A stretch of DNA of 64,000 bases, taken from Micromonospora chaiyaphumensis (GTDB lineage Bacteria; Actinomycetota; Actinomycetes; Mycobacteriales; Micromonosporaceae). Positions 56,092 through 64,000 of this stretch are shown piece by piece. Both the position numbers and the translations under genes were made by a program. Every line of letters begins with the position of its first letter. The first letter of the stretch is position 1. Below the pieces are notes generated by a model, which did no database searches, was not told the DNA's origin, and saw only the letters and a list, made by a program, of their open reading frames with translations. The DNA lies in contig NZ_FMCS01000007.1 in the NCBI RefSeq assembly GCF_900091435.1, forward strand, positions 248,001 through 312,000. The letters run 5' to 3'.

Positions 56092-58221
56092 ATGGCCCGC
56101 ACCACCCACCCCGGCGCCTGCCCGCTGGACTGCCCCGACACCTGCGTCTGGCAGCTCACCGTGGAGGACGGCCGGGCCGTCGCGCTGCGCGGCGACCGCG
56201 ACCACCCGTTCACCCGGGGCGCGCTCTGCGGCAAGGTCAACCGCTACCTCGACGCGGTCAACGGCCCCGACCGGCTGACCACACCCTACGTGCGCACCGG
56301 CCCGAAGGGCGCCGGGCGGGTCGCCTACCGGCCGGCGAGCTGGGCGGAGGCGGTCGAGCGGGTGGCCGCCGGGCTGCGCGCGAGCATCGACCGCGACGGC
56401 CCGGAGTCGGTGCTGCCCTACTACTTCGCCGGCACCATGGGCCACGTGCAGGGCTGGACGATGGGCCAGCGGCTCTTCGCCCACCTGGGAGCGTCGCGGC
56501 TGGACACCACCATCTGCACGGGCGCCGCCCGGGCGGCGCTGCAGTCGATCTACGGCGGCTCGGTGGGCTTCGAGCCGGAGTCGATCGTGGCGGCGAAGCT
56601 CGTCGTGCTCTGGGGCGCCAACCCGCTCGCCACCAACCTGCACCTGTGGCCGTTCGTGCAGCAGGCCCGGGAGCGCGGCGCACACGTGGTGACCGTCGAC
56701 CCGCTGCGCACCGACACCGCGGCCCGCAGCGACGAGCACGTCGCCCCGCTGCCCGGCACCGACGCGGCCCTGGCCCTCGGCCTCCTGCGGCACGTGCGCG
56801 ACGCCGGCGCGGCCGACGAGGAGTGGCTGGCCGCGCACACCGTCGGCTGGCCCGAGCTGGCCGCCCGGCTCGACGAGTGGCCGGTGGAGCGCGCCGCCGC
56901 CGAGTGCGGCCTGCCCGTCGAGGTGGTCCGCCGCCTCGGCGACCGGATCGCCACCACCCGGCCCACCGCCGTCCGGGTCGGCCTCGGCCTGCAACGGCAC
57001 CACGGCGCGGGCCAGGCGATCCGGGCCATCTGCGCGCTGCCGCTGGTCACCGGTGACTTCCGGCACCCGGGCGGGGGCGCGCTGGTGTCGACCAGCGGGC
57101 ACCATCCCATCGAGGAGGACCGGGTGGTCCGGCCGCCCGGCATGCCGGCCCCGCCGGCCCGGAAGCTGAACATGAGCCGGCTGGCGACCGTGCTGACCGG
57201 CGAGGCGGACCCGCCGGTGACCTCGCTGGTGGTGTTCAACGCCAACCCGGCCGCCACCGCCCCGGACCAGAACCGGCTCCTCGCCGGCCTGCGCCGCGCC
57301 GACCTGTTCACCGTGGTGCTGGAGCAGCGGTGGACCGACACCTGCGACTACGCCGACGTGGTGCTGCCGGCCACCATGCAGCCCGAGCACCTGGACCTGC
57401 ACTCGTCCTACGGCCACCACTACACGACGTTGAACCTGCCCGTCACCCGGGCGCCCGGCGAGGCGCTGCCGAACACCGAGATCTTCCGGCGGATCGCCGC
57501 CGCGCTCGGCATCGACCATCCCCGGTTCCGTGACAGCGACGAGGAGCTGGCCCGGCAGCTGCTGGCCGGCACACCGGTCAGCTTCGAGGAGCTGCGCGAG
57601 AAGACGTACGCCCGGGCCACCGGGGTGCCGGTCGGCTCCGCACCCTTCGCCGCGGGCGGCTTCCCCACCCGGGACGGCCGGGCCCGGCTGCACGACCCGT
57701 CGCTGGCGCGGCTCGGGGTGGACCCGCTGCCCGGGCACACCCCGCCCGTCGAGGCGGCCGACGCCGAGCTGGCCCGCCGGTTCCCGCTGGTGCTGCTCGC
57801 CCCGGCCGGCCGGTTCCTCATGAACTCCACCTTCGCCTCGCTGCCCTGGCACACCCGGCGGACCGGGCCGCCCCGGGTGCACCTGCACCCGGACGACGCG
57901 GCGGCGCGCGGCCTCGCCGACGGGGACGCCGTGCGGGTGCGCAACGACCGCGGCGCGTTCCTCGCGGCGGTCGCCGTGGACGAGGCGACCCGACCGGGCC
58001 TGGCGTTCACCTACAAGGCGTACTGGGCGCGGCTGAGCCCGGGGCGGGCCACGGTCAACGCGGTCACCGCCGTGCGCGACACCGACCTGGGCGAGGCGCC
58101 GACGTTCCACGACTGCCGGGTCGAGGTCGACCCGGTGCCGGCCGAGCTGCTGGTCCCCGAGCCGCCCGCCGACGAGGCGGGGACAGCGGCCGCCGACGCG
58201 GCACCGGTGCTCGCGGGCTGA
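56092..58221 (+). CDS. Molybdopterin-dependent oxidoreductase (DMSO reductase superfamily)
   Basis: A 709-residue enzyme. An N-terminal Fe-S motif with Cys10, Cys14, Cys18 and Cys46 (CPLDCPDTC and ALCGK) binds a [4Fe-4S] cluster. Molybdopterin domains follow: VVLWGANPLATNLHLWPF, HVVTVDPLRTDTA, FNANPAATAPDQ, and the C-terminal molydop_binding domain (VHLHPDDAAARGLADGDAVRVRNDRG). CTGAA at about 145 may provide the Mo ligand. No Tat signal, so cytoplasmic. Substrate unknown; formate-dehydrogenase-like or thiosulfate/polysulfide-like activities are possible. Apparently a single gene without electron-transfer subunits. Confidence 0.92.
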   Translation: MARTTHPGACPLDCPDTCVWQLTVEDGRAVALRGDRDHPFTRGALCGKVNRYLDAVNGPDRLTTPYVRTGPKGAGRVAYRPASWAEAVERVAAGLRASIDRDGPESVLPYYFAGTMGHVQGWTMGQRLFAHLGASRLDTTICTGAARAALQSIYGGSVGFEPESIVAAKLVVLWGANPLATNLHLWPFVQQARERGAHVVTVDPLRTDTAARSDEHVAPLPGTDAALALGLLRHVRDAGAADEEWLAAHTVGWPELAARLDEWPVERAAAECGLPVEVVRRLGDRIATTRPTAVRVGLGLQRHHGAGQAIRAICALPLVTGDFRHPGGGALVSTSGHHPIEEDRVVRPPGMPAPPARKLNMSRLATVLTGEADPPVTSLVVFNANPAATAPDQNRLLAGLRRADLFTVVLEQRWTDTCDYADVVLPATMQPEHLDLHSSYGHHYTTLNLPVTRAPGEALPNTEIFRRIAAALGIDHPRFRDSDEELARQLLAGTPVSFEELREKTYARATGVPVGSAPFAAGGFPTRDGRARLHDPSLARLGVDPLPGHTPPVEAADAELARRFPLVLLAPAGRFLMNSTFASLPWHTRRTGPPRVHLHPDDAAARGLADGDAVRVRNDRGAFLAAVAVDEATRPGLAFTYKAYWARLSPGRATVNAVTAVRDTDLGEAPTFHDCRVEVDPVPAELLVPEPPADEAGTAAADAAPVLAG

Positions 58222-58313
58222 GCGCCTCCGTCGGGACTTCCGCCCCGGTCCGTGCGCCGCTGCTCGCAACCCCTGTCCGTCCGTAGCGTCGGGGCTGGAA
58301 AGAGGAGGTCGCC

Positions 58314-58443
58314 ATGCTCCACTCCGTCAGCCCGCCAGGTCAGCGGCGTGGTCGAGGTGGCCGACGCGCACGGCTACGCGATCGACGACGCGCCGATGTC
58401 CGCCCTGCGGGCCGGCGGTATGACCCCGTCCGGCATCGCCTGA
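58314..58443 (+). pseudogene. Possible frameshifted small gene
   Basis: A strong ribosome site (AGAGGAGG) stands 5 bases before an ATG at 58314, but that frame soon reads as Arg-rich shadow. A protein-like sequence (VVEVADAHGYAIDDAPMSALRAGGMTPSGIA) occupies another frame and ends with TGA at 58443. Either a base was gained or lost between 58314 and about 58350, or the real gene is a 31-residue ORF from the GTG at 58347. No family recognised. Confidence 0.3.
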
Positions 58444-58488
58444 GCCTCCGGCCGCCGGCGTCGCCCTCCCCCCGGCGTCGCCGGGGGC

Positions 58489-59844
58489 TCAGCCCTCGGC
58501 GAGGGCGTCGAGCACGAGCGCGGCCGTCCAGCTGAACGCCGGTGAGCCGAGCCCGGCTCCGGTGTCCGGATGGAAGTACTCGTGGCAGCCGGCCGCGTCG
58601 ACCAGGTCCAGCAGGGACTCGCGCAGCCCGGCGGCAAGGTCGGCGCGGCCGTGGGCGCGCAGCCCCCGCCACAGCAGCCAGCCGGTGTTCACCCAGCTCG
58701 GGCCACGCCAGTAGCGCAGCGGCTCGAAGTCCGGTGCGGTGCGGTCGTACGTGGGCAGCGGGCGGTCCATCCGGGCGGCCAGGCCGAACCGGGGCGAGCA
58801 CGCCTCGGCGAGCACCGCCCGCACCTGGTGGGCCGGCAGGTCGGGCAGGATCAGCGGCAGGAGCCCGAGCACGGTGCGCGCCGGGACGAGCCGGTCGGCC
58901 CGGACGTCGCGCGGGTGGAAGGTGCCGGTGACCGGGTCGTAGAGCCGGTCGACGAGGGCCTGCGTGATCCGGGCCGCGCGGTCCCGGTGCGGGCCGGGGT
59001 CCGCGCCGACCACCGTGGCGATCCGCGCGAGGGCCCGCTCGGAGACCCCGAGCGCCGCGTTGACCAGCGGGCACTCCACCAGGAACGGGTGCCGGCCGAG
59101 CAGCCCCTCGTCCCGGTAGCGGCCCGCCCGGTAGGCGTCCACGAGCGCGACGTAGCGCGCGTAGTCCAGGTCGGTGGGGCGGTGCGCCACGTCGGCATGC
59201 GCGGTGTCGTGCCGGCGGTACGCCCGCATCACCGCCTCGTCGGCGGGCACCGCGGCCAGCGGGGCGTCCCAGGCGGGGCTGTTGTCCAGACCGGACTCCC
59301 ACGGGTGCACGACGGCGGCCAGCCCGCCCCCGCCGACGTCCCGCCGGCCGGTCAGGTAGCGCTGCTGGGCGACCAGCCGCGGATAGAGCCAGCGCAGCGC
59401 CGCCACGGACGCCTCGGAGGGGGCGCGGCGGTGCACCAGCCAGGCGGCCGGGGCGTGCACCGGCGGCTGGATGATCCCCGAGGTGGCCGCCGCCGGGGCT
59501 CCCTCGGCCCGGCCCGAGTCCCAGAACTCGGGCCCGGGAAAGTACGCGCCGGCCCGCAGCGCCGGGTTGAACACGATGTGCGGCACCCGCCCGTCGGCCC
59601 ACTGCGCGGCGAACAGGCTGCGCAACTCCCGCCAGGCCCGGTCGGGACGGGCGTGGACCAGCCCGACCGCGATGAAGGCCGAGTCCCAGCTCCACTGGTG
59701 CGGGTAGAGGGTGCGGGACGGGACGGTGTGGTCGTGCTCCCAGTTGGCGTCGAGGGTGGCCAGCGCCAGCCGGCGCAGCCGGGCGGCCCGCTCGGCGCCG
59801 GTGCGGCCGGCCCGTACCCCGGCCGCGCCGCCGGGGGCGCTCAC
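58489..59844 (-). CDS. GH63/MGH1-like glycoside hydrolase
   Basis: A 451-residue (alpha/alpha)6-barrel enzyme without signal peptide. Diagnostic blocks: YPHQWSWDSAFIAVGL near residue 50, HPWESGLDNSPAWD near 185 (the conserved Asp of trehalase/GH63-type hydrolases), RYWRGPSWVNTGWLL near 385 and EYFHPDTGAGLGSPAFSWTAA near the end. Likely acts on a small alpha-linked sugar such as a mannosyl- or glucosyl-glycerate or kojibiose-like compound, inside the cell. The GTG at 59844 overlaps the isomerase stop (GTGA). Third gene of a minus-strand operon divergent from a sugar ABC transporter, so it may process the imported sugar. Confidence 0.87.
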   Translation of the reverse strand: MSAPGGAAGVRAGRTGAERAARLRRLALATLDANWEHDHTVPSRTLYPHQWSWDSAFIAVGLVHARPDRAWRELRSLFAAQWADGRVPHIVFNPALRAGAYFPGPEFWDSGRAEGAPAAATSGIIQPPVHAPAAWLVHRRAPSEASVAALRWLYPRLVAQQRYLTGRRDVGGGGLAAVVHPWESGLDNSPAWDAPLAAVPADEAVMRAYRRHDTAHADVAHRPTDLDYARYVALVDAYRAGRYRDEGLLGRHPFLVECPLVNAALGVSERALARIATVVGADPGPHRDRAARITQALVDRLYDPVTGTFHPRDVRADRLVPARTVLGLLPLILPDLPAHQVRAVLAEACSPRFGLAARMDRPLPTYDRTAPDFEPLRYWRGPSWVNTGWLLWRGLRAHGRADLAAGLRESLLDLVDAAGCHEYFHPDTGAGLGSPAFSWTAALVLDALAEG

Positions 59845-60659
59845 GCCGCCGCCCGCCGCGGGCCGGCCTGGCCCAGGACGGTGGCGGCCTGCCGCAGGGC
59901 GGCGACCGGCTCGCCGCGCAGCCGGCACTCCAGCGCCAGCCAGCCGGGGTAGCCGATCTCCGCCAGGGTGGCCAGCAGGCTCGGCCAGTCCAGGTGGCCG
60001 GCGCCGGGCTGGTGCCGGTTCGAGTCGCTGACCTGCACGTGCCCCAGGTACGGCGCGGCCGCCCGCAGCGCCGCACAGGCGTCGTCCTCCTCGATGTTCA
60101 TGTGGTAGGTGTCGGCGACCACCCGCACCGAGGGCAGGCCGACGGCACGGCACAGGGCGACCGCCTCGTCGAGCCGGTTGACCATGTGGTCCTCGTACCG
60201 GTTGAGGGGTTCCAGGAAGAGGGTGACGCCCTCGGCGCGGGCGTGCTCGCCCAGCTCGCCCAGGGCGTCGACCAGCACCTGCCGGTCGCCCTCGGGCGGG
60301 CGAGGCGGCTCGAACGGCGGCAGCCGGCGGGAGAACATCCCCCAGGCCGCCGGGGTCATGGCGCCGAGCCCGCCCAGCTCGGCGATCACCGAGAGCTGGG
60401 AGCGCAGGTTGCGCACCGCGTCGCGGGAGCGTTCGGGGTCGAAGTCGCCGATGAAGTGGTCCATCTCGACGCAGACGGTCGGCATGACCACGCCCTCGGC
60501 GCGGGCCCGGCGCAGCTCCGGCAGCCGCCGGGCGAGGGCCAGGTCGCCCCGGCCACGCAGCTCGATGCCCTGGTAGCCGAGGGAGACGGCGAGGGCGTAC
60601 TTCTCGGACAGGCCGGCGCCGGGGAGCAACTGCTCCTGGCAGGCGAGTGGGATGGTCAT
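59841..60659 (-). CDS. Sugar phosphate isomerase/epimerase (AP endonuclease 2-like TIM barrel)
   Basis: A 272-residue TIM-barrel protein. The metal ligands expected for this family are readable: Glu in LFLEPLNRYEDH, Asp and His in RVVADTYHMNIEE, His in VSDSNRHQPGAGH and Glu in LALECRLRG. Family members include hydroxypyruvate isomerase, tagatose 3-epimerase and inosose dehydratase partners. ATG at 60659; the upstream dehydrogenase stops 1 base earlier. With the dehydrogenase and glycoside hydrolase it suggests oxidation and epimerisation of a sugar or polyol. Confidence 0.88.
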   Translation of the reverse strand: MTIPLACQEQLLPGAGLSEKYALAVSLGYQGIELRGRGDLALARRLPELRRARAEGVVMPTVCVEMDHFIGDFDPERSRDAVRNLRSQLSVIAELGGLGAMTPAAWGMFSRRLPPFEPPRPPEGDRQVLVDALGELGEHARAEGVTLFLEPLNRYEDHMVNRLDEAVALCRAVGLPSVRVVADTYHMNIEEDDACAALRAAAPYLGHVQVSDSNRHQPGAGHLDWPSLLATLAEIGYPGWLALECRLRGEPVAALRQAATVLGQAGPRRAAA

Positions 60660-61697
60660 TTAGAACCTCAGCACCACTTGGAGGACGTCACCGTCACCGC
60701 GGTCGAGCAACGCCAGCGCGTCGGCCACCGCGCCCGCGTCGACGACGTGGCTCACCAGCGGCAGCGGGTCGACGCTGCCCTCGGCCACCAGGTCCATGAA
60801 GGTCTGGGCGATCCGGGTCCCGGTCCACCGGCCGGCCGTGCCGGGTGCCGGGGCGGACCCGGAGATCTGGGCCGCCATCAGCTGGATCCGGTTGTGGTGG
60901 AACTCCTCGCCGAGTCCCAGCCCGTGGGCGTACCCCTGGTAGAAGCCGGCGGCCACGACGCGGCCGGCGTGGGCGGTGGCGCGGATCGCCTCGTGCAGCG
61001 CCGGGTACGACCCGGACAGCTCCAGGCAGACGTCCGCACCGCGGCCGCCGGTGGCCGCGTGCAGCGCGGCGGCGGCGGAGTCGGTGGCGGCGTCGACCAC
61101 CCGGCGGGCGCCCAGCCGGGTGGCGTGCGCGAGCCGGTCGGGCACCCGGTCGACGGCCACCACGCGGGCTCCGGAGAGCACGGCGAGCCGGGTGCCGAGC
61201 AGCCCGATGACGCCCTGCCCGAAGACGCCGACCCAGTCGCCGAGGTGCAGGTCGCCGGCGAGCACGGCGGTCAGCGCGATGGCGCCGGGACGGGCGAAGA
61301 CGGCGACCAGCGGGTCGAGCCCGGGCGCGAGCGGGGTGACCGCGCCGGCGGGCAGCACGGCCTCCGCGCGGTGGCCCCAGATGCCCCAGACGACCTGGCC
61401 GGGCCGGCGGTCGGCGACGTCCGGCGCGATCTCGACGATCTCGCCGACCTCCTCGTAGCCGAAGCCCACCACGGGGTACGCGGGCGCGGCCTGCCGGGGC
61501 ACGAACATGCGGGTGGCGTCGTCCCAGTCCTTGCTGAGCCGGGGGTTGCTGCCCCGGTAGAGGGTCAGCTCGGTGCCGGCGGAGATCCCGGAGTAGCAGG
61601 TGCGGACGCGGACCTGGCCCGGGCCGAGCGGGTCCGGGGGGCAGGGCTCCAGGCTCACGCGCCGGGGCCCGGCCAGAGAGACAACCCAGTTGCCCAT
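60660..61697 (-). CDS. Medium-chain dehydrogenase/reductase (MDR) family oxidoreductase
   Basis: A 345-residue NAD(P)-dependent MDR enzyme. GroES-like N-terminal domain (VRVRTCYSGISAGTELTLYRG; PVVGFGYEEVGEIVE) and a Rossmann domain with GVFGQGVIGLLGTRLAVLSGARVVAVD. The catalytic-zinc Cys/His pattern of alcohol dehydrogenases is replaced (Cys-Tyr-Ser-Gly-Ile-Ser in place of C-G-T-D), as in the bacteriochlorophyllide/sugar-type subgroup, so zinc-dependent catalysis is uncertain. First gene of the three-gene carbohydrate operon; unusual TAA stop at 60660-60662. Divergent from the sugar-binding lipoprotein gene. Confidence 0.85.
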   Translation of the reverse strand: MGNWVVSLAGPRRVSLEPCPPDPLGPGQVRVRTCYSGISAGTELTLYRGSNPRLSKDWDDATRMFVPRQAAPAYPVVGFGYEEVGEIVEIAPDVADRRPGQVVWGIWGHRAEAVLPAGAVTPLAPGLDPLVAVFARPGAIALTAVLAGDLHLGDWVGVFGQGVIGLLGTRLAVLSGARVVAVDRVPDRLAHATRLGARRVVDAATDSAAAALHAATGGRGADVCLELSGSYPALHEAIRATAHAGRVVAAGFYQGYAHGLGLGEEFHHNRIQLMAAQISGSAPAPGTAGRWTGTRIAQTFMDLVAEGSVDPLPLVSHVVDAGAVADALALLDRGDGDVLQVVLRF

Positions 61698-61816
61698 GGC
61701 GTCGCTCCGAGGGAAGTGCCGGACCCGATCCTACCCTGAAATATCGATAAATGTCTTGTAAATGATCAATCGAGGGCGTTGAATCCCTGATGTACCCTTC
61801 GAGAGGAGTGCCACCG
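61698..61816. promoter_or_regulatory. AT-rich divergent promoter of the sugar locus
   Basis: A 119-base gap between the dehydrogenase and solute-binding lipoprotein starts. The stretch 61739-61775 is strikingly AT-rich and contains TATCGATA (near 61742) and ATCGA about 25 bases later. ATCGAT half-sites also make up the operator-like palindrome of the LacI-type gene at 14654-15700, so a LacI-family repressor may act here. Confidence 0.5.
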
Positions 61817-63208
61817 ATGTCATCACCCTCGATGCGGATGCTCGCCCCCACCCTGATCATGGCACTTGCCGGGACAACCCTGCTGGCCTGCGGTGACGAC
61901 GAGCCGAAATCCGACAGTTCCCAGATAACCGTGTGGAGCCTGGAAGACGTGGCGGACCGGGTGAACGCCACCAAGGCGATCATCGCCGACTACACCGCCA
62001 AGACCGGCGTCAAGGTCAACCTGGTCACCGTCAACGAGGACCAGTTCCCCTCCCTCATCGCCTCCAGTGCCGCGGCCGGCGACCTGCCCGACGTGGTCGG
62101 CTCGGTCTCCCTGGCCGGGGTGCGCACGCTCGCCGGCAACGACCTGCTCGAGCCGGACGCCAACAAGCGGGTCGTCGACAAGCTCGGCCGGGACACGTTC
62201 TCCCCGCGCGCCCTCGAACTGACCAGCGAGGACGGCAAGCAGCTCGCCGTGCCCAGCGACGGTTGGGGCCAGCTGCTGGTCTACCGCAAGGACCTGTTCG
62301 CCGCGGCCGGCCTGGCCGCCCCCGACACGTACGAGAAGATCGCCGCCGCGGCGGCGAAGCTGAACACCGGCGGCGTCGCCGGCATCACGGCGGCGACGGC
62401 ACCCGGCGACGTCTTCACCCAGCAGACCTTCGAGCACCTCGCCCTGGCCAACAACTGCCAGCTCACCGACGACGGGGGCAAGGTCACGCTCGACTCCCCC
62501 GAGTGCGTGGAGGCATTCCGCTTCTACGGCGACCTGATGCGGAACAACTCGGTCAAGGGCGCGCAGGACGTGGACACCACCCGCGCCACCTACTTCGCGG
62601 GCAAGGCGGCCATGCTGATCTGGTCGCCGTTCATCCTCGACGAGCTGGCCGGCCTGCGGAACGACGCCAAGCCGACCTGCCCGCAGTGCCAGTCGGACCC
62701 GGCGTGGCTCGCGAAGAACAGCGGCTTCGTCACCGCGATCAAGGGCCCCAACGGCGCCGAGCCGGCCCAGTACGGCGAGATCAGTTCCTGGGCGGTGCTC
62801 GACGGCGCCAGCGACTCCGCGTCGTCCTTCGTGGAGTACATGCTCTCCGACGGCTACCCGCGCTGGTTCGGCATGTCCCCCGAGGGGCGCTTCCCGGTGC
62901 GCACCGGCACGGCGGAGGACAAGCAGAAGTTCCTCACCGCCTGGAACACCAGCCAGGCCGGGGTGGACCGCAAGCAGCCGCTGTCGGCGGTCTACGGCGA
63001 GGACGTGCTCGGCACGCTGCGCAAGAGCCCGGACACCTTCCAGCGCTGGGGGCTGACCCAGGGCCAGGGGAAGCTGGTCGGGGCGATCCTCGGCGAGCTG
63101 CCCGTGCCCAAGGCGCTCGCCGACGTGATCGGCGGGAAGTCCGACGCCCGGGCCGCCGCCGAGCGGGCGAAGAAGGACGTCGACGCGATCGCCAAGGGCG
63201 TGAATTGA
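61817..63208 (+). CDS. ABC transporter sugar-binding lipoprotein
   Basis: A 463-residue extracellular solute-binding protein of the maltose/multiple-sugar family. A lipobox (TTLLACG, lipidated Cys at about residue 25) anchors it to the outer face of the membrane. Typical segments: ITVWSLEDVADRVNATKAIIADYTAKTG, GDLPDVVGSVS, LAVPSDGWGQLLVYRKDLFAAAGL, and AAMLIWSPFILDEL. Start placed at the ATG at 61817, with GAGAGGAG 8 bases upstream, rather than the earlier ATG at 61790. The stop overlaps the permease start by 4 bases. Confidence 0.95.
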   Translation: MSSPSMRMLAPTLIMALAGTTLLACGDDEPKSDSSQITVWSLEDVADRVNATKAIIADYTAKTGVKVNLVTVNEDQFPSLIASSAAAGDLPDVVGSVSLAGVRTLAGNDLLEPDANKRVVDKLGRDTFSPRALELTSEDGKQLAVPSDGWGQLLVYRKDLFAAAGLAAPDTYEKIAAAAAKLNTGGVAGITAATAPGDVFTQQTFEHLALANNCQLTDDGGKVTLDSPECVEAFRFYGDLMRNNSVKGAQDVDTTRATYFAGKAAMLIWSPFILDELAGLRNDAKPTCPQCQSDPAWLAKNSGFVTAIKGPNGAEPAQYGEISSWAVLDGASDSASSFVEYMLSDGYPRWFGMSPEGRFPVRTGTAEDKQKFLTAWNTSQAGVDRKQPLSAVYGEDVLGTLRKSPDTFQRWGLTQGQGKLVGAILGELPVPKALADVIGGKSDARAAAERAKKDVDAIAKGVN

Positions 63209-64000
63209 CCACCACCACGCCGGAGGCCGGCCGCTCCCCCACCCGGGAGCGGCCCCGCCGGCCCGGCAGACGCCCGCTGACCCTGCGCCGCCGCGAGTCC
63301 CGCGCCGGGCTCGCGCTGGTCACCCCCACCCTGCTCGTCGTGGTCGCGGTGATCGGCATCCCGATCGTCTGGACCGTGGTGCTGGCCTTCCAACGGGTAC
63401 GCCTCGCGACCCTGCGGCGCACCGGCCTCTTCGGCGAGCTGACCCTCGACAACGTCGACCGGGTGCTGCACACCCCCGGCTTCGCCGAGACGCTCTGGAC
63501 CACCGTCGTCTACAGCGCCGGGGGGACGGTCGGCTCGATCCTGGTCGGCCTCGTGGCGGCGCTCGTGGTCCGCCGGCCGTTCCCTGGTCGCACGGTCGTC
63601 CGCGCGTCGATGCTGCTGCCGTACGTGGCGCCGGTGGTCGCCATGACGTTCGTCTGGCAGGTGATGCTCGACCCGCAGATCGGCTTCGTCAACGACTGGG
63701 GCCGGCGGTTCCTCGGCTGGGACGCGCCCGTGCCGTTCCTCTCCCAGGAGTCCACCGCGCTGTGGACGGTCATCGCGTTCGAGGCGTGGCGCTACTTCCC
63801 GTTCGCGTTCCTGTTCCTGCTGGCCCGGCTCCAGGCGGTGCCGGCCGAGCTGGAGGAGGCCGCCCGGGTCGACGGCGCCACCCCGACCCAGCGCTTCCGG
63901 CACATCCTGCTGCCGCAGCTCATGCCGGTGATCGCACTCATCGGGGTGCTGCGCTTCATCATGACCTTCAACAAGTTCGACGACGTCTACCTGCTCACCG
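63205..64000 (+). CDS. Sugar ABC transporter permease, 5' part
   Basis: A partial gene cut by the right edge, with 265 codons visible. It starts at a TTG at 63205 overlapping the lipoprotein stop (TTGA). The basic N-terminal tail (PTRERPRRPGRRPL) is followed by a first TM (LVTPTLLVVVAVIGIPIVWTVVL), then further membrane segments, and the MalF-type EAA loop EAARVDGATPTQRFRHILLP that contacts the ATPase. It should pair with a second permease beyond the window. Confidence 0.92.
   Translation, partial: MTTTTPEAGRSPTRERPRRPGRRPLTLRRRESRAGLALVTPTLLVVVAVIGIPIVWTVVLAFQRVRLATLRRTGLFGELTLDNVDRVLHTPGFAETLWTTVVYSAGGTVGSILVGLVAALVVRRPFPGRTVVRASMLLPYVAPVVAMTFVWQVMLDPQIGFVNDWGRRFLGWDAPVPFLSQESTALWTVIAFEAWRYFPFAFLFLLARLQAVPAELEEAARVDGATPTQRFRHILLPQLMPVIALIGVLRFIMTFNKFDDVYLLT

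Overview
The window is very GC-rich, with near-universal G/C third codon positions, frequent GTG starts and actinobacterial families (WhiJ-like XRE/DUF397 pair, DUF2267, DUF4291, MbtH). It looks like a chromosomal segment of an actinomycete, most likely Micromonospora or another Micromonosporaceae; the genus is an inference from family content, not a database match.

Region 1 (1-23.6 kb) is mixed housekeeping and hypothetical genes: the 3' end of a CoA-transferase gene, DUF2267 and DUF2795 proteins, a DUF1345 membrane protein, pirin, glutamate dehydrogenase, a secreted hydrolase, DedA, a Ser/Thr kinase, a LacI regulator with an operator-like palindrome, a WhiJ-like regulator pair, a diguanylate cyclase, a PemK/MazF-like toxin, a methyltransferase, Nudix and a serpin-like protein. 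Two near-identical secreted lysozyme-fold genes (4331-4882 and 9018-9566) share leader, coding region and terminator, and the flanking non-coding DNA holds a composite hairpin repeat.

Region 2 (23.6-51.3 kb) is the main find: a compact minus-strand operon of nine genes forming an NRPS-PKS hybrid pathway. In transcription order it encodes A-PCP-KS (no AT), a thioesterase fused to a small LanB-like protein, a second small LanB-like protein, A-PCP-C-PCP, KS-AT-KR-DH-ACP, a SyrP/TauD-type oxygenase, MbtH, C-A-PCP (Asn-like code) and C-A-PCP-TE-MFS (Ser-like code). Most junctions overlap by 1-4 bases. The last protein joins the terminal NRPS module, a thioesterase with a Cys nucleophile and a 12-TM MFS exporter in one chain. 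My working model is an acyl or peptidyl chain extended by one unsaturated malonate unit, then Asn (possibly beta-hydroxylated) and Ser, released by the Cys-TE (a serine-derived beta-lactone is one possibility) and passed to the fused exporter. The two LanB-like proteins may add a tRNA-dependent step. No precursor peptide and no LanC or SpaB_C-type elimination protein is visible, so this is not an ordinary lanthipeptide locus.

Region 3 (51.3-64 kb) returns to ordinary genes: a second DUF2267 protein, an MBL hydrolase and alpha/beta hydrolase operon divergent from an AraC regulator, Nudix, a molybdopterin oxidoreductase, and a carbohydrate locus (GH63/MGH1-like hydrolase, TIM-barrel isomerase, MDR dehydrogenase) divergent from an ABC sugar-uptake operon that runs off the right edge.
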